Made by a program: the position numbers and the translations under genes. This document shows positions 47,801 through 59,279 of a DNA stretch of 64,000 bases, piece after piece. The stretch lies in assembly GCA_030490835.1 (NCBI GenBank), contig CM059975.1:30598133-30662132 (forward strand), written 5' to 3'. This stretch comes from Annona cherimola (Eukaryota; Streptophyta; Magnoliopsida; Magnoliales; Annonaceae). The stretch's first letter is position 1. Each line of letters starts with the position of its first letter. The notes below the pieces were generated by a model that saw only the letters and a program-made list of their open reading frames with translations, made no database searches and was not told the origin of the DNA.

Positions 47801-49599
47801 TATGCCCAATATAAAAAAGATACGTATTTATATCTATATGCAATTTCGTAGCAGAGGTTACACAAATTGAATTGAAAATCATGTCGAATTAAACTTCAAG
47901 TTTTTTACAAAAAATCTAAAATCCCAATCATAATCTCAACGAAAGCGGGTAGGATTGGTCTCAATTAATTACTTTATTAGTAAGCACTGTAATGCCTTCC
48001 AGCATTAACCTACCCAAGTTGCACAAGCAAAAACAAGCCTCAGCTTTTCCCTCCACTGCAGGATCATTTTCGAGGAAGGTTGGTAGATGCTTTTTTATCC
48101 AAATGCTTCTCAGGTTATTTGCATAATTATCTTTGGCTAAAATTGACATAGAGTAGTAAAATTATTCTTGAAAACTTATGATCTTAACAAAAATAAAAAC
48201 TCTATAAAATACTCTTCCTAAGTTCTAACAGAGATTATTCAAAAAAAAAAAAGATGACTGGGGACCAGAGTCGAAGATCATTTTTTAAAAATAAAATGTA
48301 CATCGAAATCCAAAATTAGTCTGATTAACATACACAATTTAATGAATGGTCTAACAAAATGTGTATTCGATGGAATGCACTGTTCTAATAAGTAGTAACA
48401 GTAAACACATCCACAGTCTAATTGGAAGGATCGAACAGAATTCTGGATTTAGAAATTACATGTTATCGTGTCCAATTAGCAGTTACAATAAAATAGTTTC
48501 GATCCTAAGTTCCAATTTTATGTGATTGTGACCACAATATTTTAGAAAATTGAATCAATCTCGTTTTGATGTTGTCATGCTTATCATAGATTGAATTAAG
48601 CTCACTCAGTGTCGCTGTTCTTATCATCAAATTCTGATTACACATTCAATTGAGTCTGATATGGGTAGTCTGACATGAATTCCATGTTAAGAAGAGCCCC
48701 TGCATGGGATCAAGCGGCAAGGACAGACCTCTCGAAAGTGTTTGAACTTTAGAACCACTGAATCCTGCACCGTTGCAACCTCCAGCCAAGATCAAAGAAC
48801 ATATGCTAGCACTGTTACTGTGTTGAGCCTGCACTCACATGCCCATGGCTTGCCAATCCGTCCCCATCGAATAAACATTACTCAGAGAGAATGTATCTAC
48901 TGAGGTCCTCCAAAGCTTAAAAATAACAACCCTAACAAATTCACCATCAACGCGTGCCCTTAAATAAAGCTGTCTTAGACACTTAACCTTCTGTTTTTTC
49001 TAAGTGCCACCGTCTTGCAGACATTTCCACAGGTTCTATCCCCCTGCTAGTCAACCATTGACTTGCATTGTTTTCCAATATAATATAGATGATGCAATAA
49101 TGCCTAACATACAGCAACTCTTTCCAGTGATGATGTCTGGCATATAAGCATGAATCATGCTTCAAATGATTGGTAACCTGAACCCGGTTTTGACATTAAT
49201 GTACGGTATGCTGAAGCAAATGGTGAAAAAAGTCCTTGCAGCTGGAGAGTCACTTCTAAGTCCCAACATACTAATGGTACTCTTGTCAGCAAAGAAGCTC
49301 TCAGCAGCTTAAGCAGAGTCTTTGAATCGATGTCTACACAATTTTCCTTTCTGGTCGGGAGGGATAACCAGCTTAACTGATTAGAGCAAGTTTGTGAGAT
49401 GATTTAGACAATCTTCACCACATTGCGTGATGGATGAATGCCATTTTCCATTCTCCACTAATAGAATTCAACTTGATGTATATCCTTCAGTTCAAAATTA
49501 GAGGAATAACCAAGATGGCCCTCGAATCATTATTATTCTTCACATATGAAACCAAACAGCCTGTTTGGTCTTCATTTCAACACACTTGATGCAATAGGA
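47801..49599. other. 3' flank of the PPR gene
   Basis: No coding feature recognised. Short open frames on either strand are isolated. Part may be 3' UTR of the minus-strand gene. Confidence 0.4.
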
Positions 49600-51504
49600 T
49601 CACCAATAATCTGCACAAGAGCAAGCACCATCTTTGAAATGATGGAACCTATTTACATCCCTCACTATAATTTCTCGGCCATATATTTTCGATATGAATT
49701 TTGTAGCGTTGTGACAATCTCCACAGATGCGGAGATTCTTTGTGACACGAATAACTGTTCCAGGGTCTGTTTTAAGAAGCCCAAAAGCAATAGCAAGTTT
49801 CTCACTGTGTGTGGCAAGATTACATTCTTTCTCCTCTTCGCTAACATCATGCAACACAAATCTGGTATCTGGTATGTATCCGGCTGCCTTAATCTTAATT
49901 GGCAAATCTTCCAAGAGCATGTAAATCTCATTTGTCTGAGGATGAGACTTATCACCTCCATGAAACAAATGGGCCTTTCCGTCGATCTCAATCCAACTAC
50001 AACCAGGACTCTTGTCAAGCCCCCGACGCTTGACAAGAGCCCTCAAATTGTCCACTTCCTCCCACCTTCCAACTTCAGCATACATATTGGAGAGTAATAC
50101 ATAGTTGCCAGTGTTCTCAGGTTCCAGAGCAAACAACCTCCTAGCAGCCATCTCAGCAATTTCTAAATTACGATGAACTCGGCAAGCAGCTAGCAGAGCA
50201 CCCCAAATACTAGGGCTGACTTCCATTGGCATCTGTTCAATGATTTCCCTGGCTTTTGCTAGATATCCAGCTCGACCAAGAAGATCGACAACACAAGCAT
50301 AATGCTCCACTCTTGGTTCAACAGAGTAAACATTCCTCATCTGGTTGAAGTATCTTAAACCTTGATCGACCAACCCTGAATGGCTGCAACCAGATAACAA
50401 GCCCGTGAAGGTAATATTGTCAGGTGCAATTCCAGCTGTTATCATATCCTCAAAGGTCAGCAGAGCTTCCATGCCATGCCCATGAGAAGCATAAGCAGTA
50501 ATCATGGTGTTCCATGCAATCAGGCCTCTGTCACTAGCACGCATCTGCCCAAAAAAATGTTGTGCATCAGCAAGACTGCCACATTTAGCATACATTCCAA
50601 CAAGGGCAGTCTGTACTGAAGGATTAGAACCTAATCCGATGCTATTTGCATACTCATGAATCCTTCGTCCACGCTCAAGAGCAGCTGAATGAGCACATGC
50701 AGGGAGAACACTCATGATTGTCACCCAATTGGGCTTCACCTCCGAGCCATCCTTCTGCATCTCCTCAAACAAATCCAACGCACGGTCTCCAAGACCATTC
50801 TGAGTGTACCCTGATATCATTGCAGTCCATGTAATAATGTTGCGACTAGGAACTGCTTCAAACAGTTGCTCTGCAACAGAGACATCCCCATACTTCACAT
50901 AACCAGCTATCAACGCATTCCATGAAGATACATCTTTTATACGCATGCTATCAAAAAGCTTTCGTGCTTCATCCATCTGACCACATTTAACATAAAGGTC
51001 AATCAAAGAAGTCCCGACATACAAATCGAACTCGAGCCCACTTCTCAAGCACTGCAGATGAATGCACATACCAGCCATAAGATCGGATAAGTCAGCACAG
51101 GCCTTGAGCGCAAAGGGAAAGGTAAAGTAATCGGCATGGAGGCCATGGGAATGCATCCTCTGGAAAAACAAGAGTGTCTGCTCGGGGCATCCGCAGCGGC
51201 AATACCCACGAATGAGCGAATTGTAGAGAAGGGGAGTTGGCTGAGGAATTGTATCGAACAGGTGTTGGGCGAAGGCGATCTCGCCGTTACTAGCGTACAT
51301 GGAGATCATTTTGGCGGCGACGAAGGCGTCGGGTTGGAGGCCGCGGAGGGTCATGTGAGCGTGGAGCTGCTGGCCTTGTTTGACGAGAGGAGTGCCGGTG
51401 AAGAACTGGAAAATTGGGGCGTAAGCGAGCAGGTGGGTTGGGTCTCGGTGGAAGGCTGCTAGCAGCGAGGAGATGGACCGTCTGGCCTTTATTGAGGGTT
51501 GCAT
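49600..51504 (-). CDS. PLS-class PPR protein with E and DYW domains
   Basis: Intronless, 634 aa, ending in a stop at 49600-49602. PPR proteins of this class bind organellar RNA, and DYW-type members act in C-to-U editing in plastids or mitochondria. The ATG at 51504 is the first in the open frame; the 17 codons before it begin with TTG. PPR repeats run from about residue 40 to 440, with typical cores such as YNSLIRGYCRCGCPEQTLLF, SWNALIAGYVKYGD and AWNTMITAYASHGHGMEALL. The E region spans about 440-530. The DYW domain has HSEKLA (about 566-571), whose His and Glu are the deaminase-type zinc/catalytic residues, CGDCH (about 593-597), and ends CSCADYW. No lesion was seen. A basic, Ser/Ala-rich start would suit an organelle signal. 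The target site is not known. Confidence 0.95.
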   Translation of the reverse strand: MQPSIKARRSISSLLAAFHRDPTHLLAYAPIFQFFTGTPLVKQGQQLHAHMTLRGLQPDAFVAAKMISMYASNGEIAFAQHLFDTIPQPTPLLYNSLIRGYCRCGCPEQTLLFFQRMHSHGLHADYFTFPFALKACADLSDLMAGMCIHLQCLRSGLEFDLYVGTSLIDLYVKCGQMDEARKLFDSMRIKDVSSWNALIAGYVKYGDVSVAEQLFEAVPSRNIITWTAMISGYTQNGLGDRALDLFEEMQKDGSEVKPNWVTIMSVLPACAHSAALERGRRIHEYANSIGLGSNPSVQTALVGMYAKCGSLADAQHFFGQMRASDRGLIAWNTMITAYASHGHGMEALLTFEDMITAGIAPDNITFTGLLSGCSHSGLVDQGLRYFNQMRNVYSVEPRVEHYACVVDLLGRAGYLAKAREIIEQMPMEVSPSIWGALLAACRVHRNLEIAEMAARRLFALEPENTGNYVLLSNMYAEVGRWEEVDNLRALVKRRGLDKSPGCSWIEIDGKAHLFHGGDKSHPQTNEIYMLLEDLPIKIKAAGYIPDTRFVLHDVSEEEKECNLATHSEKLAIAFGLLKTDPGTVIRVTKNLRICGDCHNATKFISKIYGREIIVRDVNRFHHFKDGACSCADYW

Positions 51505-51616
51505 TTCTTCGCGAGTGCCAGCGGCGTGGTGTGGGGTGCAGAGCAAGAAAATCAAATAACTCGACTCCCGCCAGTTACAACGGCTATAAATGGATTTCAG
51601 TTATACGCAACTGGGT

Positions 51617-51941
51617 GTAGTTAGATGGAACCCATCGATTAACTTTTTTTTTTTTTGAACTTTTTTTATAAAACTGTTAATATAAGTTTATTTAACATCA
51701 TTATAAATTTTTACTATTTTTAGAGTATTCTAGATATTTTTTTTATTTTTGAAAATCAGTGGCATTTCACTAATTTTTAAAAATAAAAAATAAATATCTA
51801 AAATACTCCAAAAATAGTAAAAATTTATACACATATTAAATACATATAGATTAACAATACTGTAAAAAAAATTTCAAAAACATTTCAAAAAAAGAGTGTA
51901 TGCGTGCTCCCGGGAGCATAGGATGGGGTTCCGTAGTTAGA
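51617..51941. mobile_element. Palindromic MITE with 9-bp target duplication
   Basis: The element is 51626-51932 (307 bp). Its ends are inverted repeats (GGAACCCATC and GGATGGGGTTCC) and the halves complement each other around about 51770. GTAGTTAGA flanks it exactly at 51617-51625 and 51933-51941. The right end contains GCTCCCGGGAGCATAGGAT. It sits about 120 bp upstream of the PPR start codon. Confidence 0.8.
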
Positions 51942-52074
51942 CTCGGTGCACCCGAGTGTAAATATTTTTTTTTCTGAAATTTTTTTACAATTATTTGATG
52001 TGTATATTAATTTTTATTATTTTGGAAGATTTTTAAATATTTTTTTTAAAATTTTTAAAAATCAGTAATACTTT
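51942..52074. mobile_element. Half of a palindromic MITE, cut by a SINE
   Basis: It starts CTCGGTGCACCCGAGTGTAA and contains the family block TTTTTATTATTTTGGAAGAT, ending AAAATCAGTAATACTTTT (52057-52074) at the SINE. The second half is not found. Confidence 0.55.
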
Positions 52075-52313
52075 TTTATTGAAATTTATACATCATCACA
52101 TCAGACATTACAATTATGCACATTCACAACCATGGCAACACAACGGAGGGAATCTATAAATACCCCAAATCAGGGGAAATTTATAAATATCTTCAAACCA
52201 GAGAAAATTATAAATTTACTCCTACATGGAGGAGATTCGAACAACAGACCTCATGCTAATTTGTGTCTATTGCTGCCACCGGGCCAAGCCCCTGGTAAAA
52301 TCAGTAGTACTTT
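52057..52313 (-). mobile_element. SINE, reverse orientation, with target duplication
   Basis: Body about 52075-52296. It begins with a T-run (A-tail in reverse) and ends with a tRNA-like head (GGAGATTCGAACAAC). AAAATCAGTAATACTTT (52057) and AAAATCAGTAGTACTTT (52297) flank it, differing at one base. Confidence 0.75.
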
Positions 52314-53187
52314 ACTTTGGCTGCAACTTGCTTCCGTAGATCTATTCAGTTAAGACTTTATTTTTATTTTATTCCCAAAAGCTCCTGTTTCATCTCATTT
52401 CAAAGTGACTTAGTTCTATGCTAATCCTAAATTATTTTTTAAGGTTGGATTGGTTTTCATTCCAATCCCAAATCAATTTTTTAAAATATCCGTTATATTA
52501 TATTTAAAAATTATAATTTTCTTATAAATCTTACTTACAAACCTATAATCGAAATAATAATAATATAATTTACAAAATATATTTACAACATATATTTATT
52601 AATTCTACATAAATCAAATAAGTTTCTACATATCTAAGAAATACATTTATTTTTTTAATATAAAAGATATTTCATAAAATATAAATTAGTAATTTGAGTC
52701 CGTTTCGAATGCCCAGAGCTTAGAATCTACTCTACCCAATCAGTATAAAATAAAAATTGTAGAATAACAAATACCTAGATCCGCGGATACCATACTTAAG
52801 CTGTACCCTCATAGTCTATAAATATCCTACCCTTATAGTCAAGTAAGTCACTCTCACTTTAATAAAATATCGGCTTTCCGCTTTCGCCTAACCTCCTCAC
52901 GACGGAGGCCTACCGGCGAGGACCTCCATGGGAACTAAAAGTCATTCTGTCTTATTTTTGTGTTGTTTACTTTTTTTACGGGATTACTGTACCATACAGT
53001 GGGTTGTTTCATAAATAAGTAACAACTTGTGTATTATTTACTATATTTTTTGTTTTTTTCTTTACAACTAGAATTTTCTACTTATGAATATATTTTTTTT
53101 ATAAAATTTCAAAAATTAGAAGATTAAAAAATTTCACGTTTTTCATGTATGAGAGAGTTTAAGATGTATCTGTAAAAAATTTTAATT
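52314..53187. other. AT-rich DNA with a promoter-like patch
   Basis: A TATAAATAT at about 52818 lies upstream of an AATAAAAT at about 52861 and a GC-rich patch (52868-52930). This arrangement could be part of a degenerate LTR, but the ends and a partner LTR were not found. Confidence 0.25.
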
Positions 53188-53462
53188 TTTGGGTGTGTAT
53201 GGCGATCATGAAAACTTGTCAATATGAAACTTTTCATTTTACATTACTATTCTATTTTTAATTATTTTTTTACATCTTACTATACAACTATTTTATTTTT
53301 CAATTATTTATCCACAACTACTCATATTGTTATCTTATCTTATTTATTTTAATTTATTTTTTTACTCCTTATCATTACTTCATTCATATCAGACTACTCT
53401 TATTTTAAGAAATTTAGAAAAAAAAAATTCAAAAATTTTATCGAATAACAAACACATCTTTC
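53188..53462 (-). mobile_element. Tourist-like MITE
   Basis: Reverse copy from GGGTGTGTATGGCGATCATG to AACAAACACATCTT, with CTATTTTTAATTATTTTTTT inside. The ends keep a recognisable TIR. Confidence 0.65.
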
Positions 53463-54390
53463 GTTAAAATCTTGTAAATATGTATGAGAAGCTAAAATAA
53501 TTTTGGTGTATTAATTAAATATATTTGGACTCGTATAAAAGTAAATAATAATAATAAATATTCAAAAAGACAAAATAGTGAGGTTGTTAACTTAGTTGAG
53601 AAACAACTCAATGTACAACATCATAATTCTTTAAAAATTCAATCATATATTATATTTTAAATTTTAATCATTTAAAGTAAAAATCGAACAAATCAGATAT
53701 TAATAAGCATGATAATATAATTATTTTATGTTTAAAAACAACAATTTTAGGGGCATTTAAGTCATTTTTCACACCTTCAAAAATTAAATTTAGATATACA
53801 TAAATAAAAAGTAAAAGAAAAAGGGACTCTGATAAGATAATGAGTAGAAATTATAGGAATTTTACATTTATAACATAAAAAGTCTTTAATAGTTTTATCA
53901 ACAGCTGAAATACATATATAATGTCATTTCAAATTATATAGATTATATTATAGTATTACTTTTAATTCTAAAAACGTATATACCATTAAATGCTTTTGTT
54001 ATATTTTTATTAACAAAAATTATCGGATTTATATGATTTTTATTGTGAACAGTTAAAATTATATTTAAAACATGACATACGATTGGAATTTTGAAATACA
54101 AATCAAAAAGAATATTTTGGATTAGTTCCCATATACCACCTTGGAACTGGTTCGAAGCCTTTACCGTTTCTAGCAGTTGATAGGAAAGTTTCAGCGTCCA
54201 TATTCATGATGAGATCTACATATTGAACGGTGGAGATTTGTGAAAAAAAATCACCAAGTTTGCATGACACATTATGCAATGTGGGTCTCCGTCGGCCTAA
54301 CTCGCTGGTTGCCAAAGGAGCGGCTCGTCTGCGGAGGCTACATGCTTTTGTTTACTATTAATTAATAAAAAATCAATTTAATAGGATATT
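53463..54390. other. Intergenic DNA
   Basis: AT-rich. No gene. The minus-strand frame at 54103-54315 has balanced composition but no recognised family. Confidence 0.4.
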
Positions 54391-54394
54391 TTAG

Positions 54395-55805
54395 TGGGTT
54401 ATAATATAGATAATTTGCTAATATATATATTTAGTTTGGCACTAATTGTTGATATCCAACATTATTTCATGAATTGCATATTATATCTACAAAGTTTCAC
54501 TAAAATTGCTTTCGTACTTATGTTAATGGATGATATTTAACGGAAGTACAAAGTTGTTAAATAAAAAGAGTAAATTGTTAATATACCCTTTTAGTTTAAC
54601 GCTAATTGGTGATGTATTTATATTGTTTCAAGAATTGCATATTACCCCACAAAATTTTACCAAAATTACTTACGTATTCATGTTAACGGAGAACACGTTA
54701 CCCTCATGTAACTCCCTTCTACTTGCACAACTAGGTATTTTATAAATCATGAGATTCTAATATAGCTAGGTTGCAACTTGGGCCGGGTTGAGCCCAAACC
54801 CATCTATTGAAACGTAATTTTCAAGAGGGTTAAATTTTTTTTTCAACTCGAACGCGATTGATAAATATGATAAGATTAGAGTTCAAGTAAGCCTGAGTCC
54901 GAAGAACTTGAGCCTAATTTCTCATTTTATATTTATTACAAAATATATTATATACATAATATCTCAACAATATTTTTTTATATTTGTATATTTGATATTA
55001 TTTATATTTATGTTTCAATACATGTTTAGCATATTATAATTATTTATAAATAAATTATATTATTTATGTTTATATTTCTATCATTTACTTTTACATTAAT
55101 TAAATTTATTTTTTTATCTTGTTTGCAAAGTTACATTTCTTTTAGAAATATTCTTTATATTGTTATATTTTTAAAAGTCTATTTTGACTATTTATTATTA
55201 CATTTACTTACATGATTTGTTGTTGTTATATATTCATATGAAATTATAAATTTATTACTCTTAAATAAAATATAAATTCATCAACCCAAATTCTAATCCG
55301 AAACCAATTTTTAAAAAATAGGTTTAGGATTTAGGTTTTATAAATAAGGTTATGATTAATGTTTTATAAATAGGGTTAGAGTTAAGGTTGAGGTGAATCT
55401 GAGTTTCATGAGCTCAAGTTGCACTCTATAAATATAGCTTTGAATAAGGTCATTTTTATTATTATTCAAAATTTTAATGCATCATTAACAGTTTCTAACG
55501 ATAAGGAAGTGTCATGGTAATGCAAGCAATTTTCGTGAAACTTTGTAAGTGTGGTACGCAATTTGTGAAATAATATGAGTACATCAGCAATTAACGTCAA
55601 ACTAAGTGAGTATATCTACAGATTATCTTTTTATTAAATAATCCATGTACTTCATTAAATGTCAATCATTAACATGAGTACGTAAGCAATTTTGGTGAAA
55701 CTTTGTAAGGGTAATATGCAATTTGTGAAACAATATGATAATATCAACAATTAGCGTCAAACTAAGTGAATATTTCACTAAATTATCATGTAATTAGTGT
55801 AGATT
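54395..55805. repeat. Large foldback with tandemly doubled arms
   Basis: The left side holds two related units (about 54410-54530 and 54565-54720) with TTTAGTTTGGCACTAATTG, CATGAATTGCATATTA and TTTCACTAAAATTGCTT. The right side holds two reverse-complement units (about 55495-55640 and 55660-55800), e.g. GCAATTTTGGTGAAACTTTG and TTAGCGTCAAACTAAGTGA. The loop, 54740-55480, carries its own element (next entry). Confidence 0.65.
54768..55440. mobile_element. Possible TIR element in the foldback loop
   Basis: GGTTGCAACTTGGGC near 54770-54784 faces GAGCTCAAGTTGCACTC near 55408-55424. Between them are Leu/Ile-codon-like AT-rich text and TTTTATAAATA-type repeats (GGTTTTATAAATAAGG, GTTTTATAAATAGGG). 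Ends are weak and no target duplication was resolved. Confidence 0.35.
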
Positions 55806-55809
55806 ATCA

Positions 55810-55999
55810 TGTAATTAATGTAGATATTTTGTAACAACCGGTGATTTTTCAATGGCTAACCATCTTAACATTTTTTTGGTAGAAACCATTTTAAAATTTA
55901 ATGGAATGATCTTTAAATATTTAAATAATTGATTGATATTTGAATATTGTTTAAAATGAAAATGATGTGGGCATTAGCCATTTCCAGAGTTGGGATACC
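55810..55999. other. Intergenic DNA
   Basis: AT-rich; no feature seen. Confidence 0.35.
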
Positions 56000-56274
56000 A
56001 TTGAGAGCCCACCTTTTTTTTTTTTTTGATTGGGAGATATTTACATACATCTCAACACATATTACACTGAAGGTCGGAGACATTCTTACAAATTTGGAGA
56101 CACTTGCTCCACCAAGTAAACAGGAAGACACAGCTTCCAACAATTAAACGGGAGACCACTTTGCTCCCACGAACGGGCCGAAATCCAATTGCTGGATTCG
56201 AACCCGTGACAGCGCTACCCGAGAGACTTGTGCCGACTGCGCTCGTGCTCGGTTGGTCATTGAGAGCCCACCTT
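56000..56274 (-). mobile_element. tRNA-derived SINE with exact 16-bp target duplication
   Basis: Body 56016-56258, read on the minus strand. ATTGAGAGCCCACCTT occurs at 56000-56015 and 56259-56274 exactly. The 5' head carries GAGCGCAGTCGGC (box A-like) and GGGTTCGAATCC (box B, near consensus). The A-tail appears as a T-run at 56016-56027. The recent-looking duplication suggests a young insertion. Confidence 0.9.
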
Positions 56275-56835
56275 AATACCGCTAAAAATAGGAAAAAATG
56301 GTAGGAATAAATTAAATTATTGATATTAAATGAAAGGAAAATTGTAGGGGTATAACTCAGGCTTCTGAAAAATAATTATAAGAGAATATAAGTTCAATAT
56401 ATAAAAAAAGCATCGATCCTATGCGTCTGGTTGTGCTAGAAATTAACATGTCCAGCCTGAAAAATATTTTTTAATATTTTTAATTTTTTATAAACATTGG
56501 GTCCGGCTATATCTTTTCCCTTTTTGTTTATTCTAAAAAAATAAATATATTCAAAAAAAGGTTAAATTTCGGAAAAAATAAGATGCAGGTGACCTGTATA
56601 TTTATAAAAAAAATTACAAATACAAAAAGAAAACTTTTTTTTTGTCCGGTCAACCACATTCGGGGCTTGGGAGGATTGTTGCCCCCAAACAAATTACAAA
56701 GCAAGTAAATATGTTATCAACTGCTAACCAATTTACATTTTTTCCTACACATCACACACCTAGTAAGCTTCATCCTCTTCTCATCTGCTTTAACTCTACC
56801 AGCTTTCAACACCCTTTTGTAATGGGATTCCGATC
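56275..56835. other. Intergenic DNA
   Basis: AT-rich; no gene or repeat recognised. Confidence 0.4.
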
Positions 56836-56837
56836 GC

Positions 56838-57215
56838 ATGCGCCCGGGAGCATGCAGCGCTACATGCTCCCGGGCGCATTCTGCGTACTTTCAAGTGTAT
56901 ATACATATTTTTTAAATTTTTTTTCAAAATTTTTTTACAATATTATTAATTTATATGTATTTAATATGCGTATAAATTTTTATCATTTTAGGAGTATTTT
57001 AGATATTTATTTTAAATTTTTAAAAATCAGCTGCATTTTAGGTTATTTGTCACTGATTTTCAAAAATTAAAAATAAATATCTAAAATACTTCAAAAATAA
57101 TAAAAATTTATACACATATTAAATACGCTTAGATTAATACTTTTATAAAAAAAATATATAAAAAAAAAGCTCAATGCACCCGGTGCACTAAAGCTCAATG
57201 CACCCGGGTGCAGGA
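56838..57215. mobile_element. Palindromic MITE with a compact terminal palindrome
   Basis: The left side has a 17-bp perfect inverted repeat (ATGCGCCCGGGAGCATG at 56838-56854 and its complement at 56863-56879), then the family interior, whose halves complement each other (CAGCTGCATTTTAGG region), and ends with GCACCCGGTGCAC and GCACCCGGGTGCAGG near 57178-57210. Confidence 0.6.
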
Positions 57216-57695
57216 AATCGCGACCCGTAAAAGCAGGAGCTACTTTTTTGTTTTCCTCCTCAAAAAGCATGCTTGTCAGAATTCAGACCACCGCTTTCAG
57301 GCCACCCCTTGCAGACCACCGCTTTCCCTAATCTCTCTTTTGTTGTTATCTTTTTGTCATTACTGCTCACCTTTTCAATTATTGTTTTCTGGAAAATGTT
57401 TAACTCTTTTTCTTTGTTTAGCTTGAAGTTGATGAGCTATTGAAAAAAAAAAATCTATTTAAAAATGGATATTACTATTTTAATATTCTTTCTCATTTTT
57501 GCATTGCTTTCTTTCTTTCTTTCTGTTGACTTTCCGATTTTTCATGCTTCATTGTTAAGGAAGCGACGAAAAAGAACATGACGCAACAGATGTTAACCTG
57601 TTCGAGATGAGCGTACCAAAAGGAAATGAGATGCGAATCCCATCGAATTTTCCCTTCGAATGGTTCCATTCTTCCTTGCTTGGATGGGTATGTTT
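57216..57695. other. Intergenic DNA
   Basis: A short repeat CAGACCACCGCTTTC occurs at about 57284 and 57312. Open frames on the minus strand (57493-57788) have no recognised family. Confidence 0.35.
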
Positions 57696-57699
57696 CACT

Positions 57700-57900
57700 G
57701 GTGACTGAATGCACCGGTGCACCGTATTTAATCCATTTATAAAAAGGCTACTGATTTTAAAAAATAAAATATATTTAAAAATCTTCAAATTTGGTAAAAC
57801 TTAATATACATATTAAATATATTAAATTAACATTTGCATAAAAAATTTTCAAAAAAATATAAAAAATGAATGTTTGCACACGGGTGCACTGGATACGGGC
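57700..57900. mobile_element. Palindromic MITE, short copy
   Basis: Left end GAATGCACCGGTGCACCGTA, right end CGGGTGCACTGGATACGGG. It keeps one interior arm (ACTGATTTTAAAAAATAAAA and ATCTTCAAATTTGGTAAAAC) but lacks the mirror arm. Confidence 0.55.
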
Positions 57901-58740
57901 TTGGTATGTTTGGCCATCATAAAAAATTTTAACCTAAAATTTTTAATTTACGACTTTTTACTCTAACTAATAAAAAAAAATTTTAATCTCCAAAACTACC
58001 CTAGTTTCTTATTAGATTGTGTTTGGAAAATGATAAAACTTTTGAATGAAAATTTTTTAGTATAAAAATTTTTAAATTTGTATAAAATGATATCATATGA
58101 TATGAGTAATAATAAGGACCAAAAAGAATAATGTTAAAATAGATAGGTTAGTTATACAAGTAGTTATGTAGATGAGATTGAAAAGTATGATAATTATATA
58201 AGAAGACGTGAAAAATAATTAAAAATAGAATAATTATAAAGAGTGAAAAATAATTAATTCCCTTTACAACCACCCTACTTTTTACTAATTATTTCACAAT
58301 TATCTAATAACTATCATATCTATTTTAATTTTATTATCTTTACTTATTATTATTACCCTTATCATATAACATCACTTTTCTTATTTTCAAAAATTTTACA
58401 CTAAAACTAAAAATTTTTCTTTTAAAATTTTTATCAAGCACCAAACATACTAATGTTTGGGAAGTGATAAAAATTTTGAATGAAAAATTTTTATTGTAAA
58501 AATTTTTTAGATGGGGGAAAATAATGTAATAAGATAATGGTAATAATAAAGAGTAAAGAGAAAAAGTTAAAATAGATAGACTAATCGTATATTTAATTGT
58601 GTAGATATGATTGAAAAATACGGTAGTTGTATAAAAAAATAAAAATAAATAATTAAAAATTCGGTAATTATGAAAAGTAGAAAATTTTTAAATTGAAAAA
58701 TTTTAGTTTGAAAAGTTCACAAAATAAAAATGAAAAAGTT
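57901..58740. mobile_element. Tourist-like MITE cluster, one inside another
   Basis: A reverse copy runs about 57901-58010 and resumes at about 58256-58455; a forward copy (about 58011-58255) lies within it, starting TGTGTTTGGAAAATGATAAA. A further forward copy is at 58456-58735 (AATGTTTGGGAAGTGATAAA). Same family as 26163-26446. Confidence 0.6.
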
Positions 58741-59279
58741 ATATAATTTTTCACGTCAATGTACACAATACTTTTGTCTCATTTCTATTTCATCTTATCA
58801 TCCCGGTGGCTATATAAAGTTGGAAAAAACCTAATTTCCTCCATCATGAGTACACTTAATTGTTACTTAACTAAATGATAATATTATGATCATCACTTTT
58901 TAAAGTTCGAAGTTGGGTAAAAACACTTACCTTGTTACCTTCTCCTAGAGTTGTCTTTCGCTAATTGTCCAGTCATCTAATGGAGTAGACACTAAAAAGT
59001 AATAATGCCATATTTTTTTTATTTTTTATTTTACATGGGAATATGTTTATTTAGTTCATATACTAAAATTTACTATTTTTAATTTATATATTTTGTAAAA
59101 TTCAAAGGATAAAACAAATGTCCTATATCGCACTCCCCTGTACATAAAAATAGTAAGATATTTTATTTTAAATTCTAAAAATGATAAATTCGATAATAAA
59201 TTAAAAATCTTGCTTTTATACAACAAACAATTTTATATAATTCCATCTATTTTTCTCACCATCATTATTGATTTAAAAT
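58741..59279. other. Intergenic DNA
   Basis: AT-rich with no recognised feature. Confidence 0.4.

Noticed and set aside
49546..50097. 183-codon plus-strand frame across the PPR gene end
   Set aside because: It is the antisense of the DYW end. The minus-strand product has complete PPR and DYW motifs.
52700..52990. Solo LTR
   Set aside because: TATA-like and poly(A)-like signals exist, but TG/CA ends, a primer site and a flanking duplication are missing.
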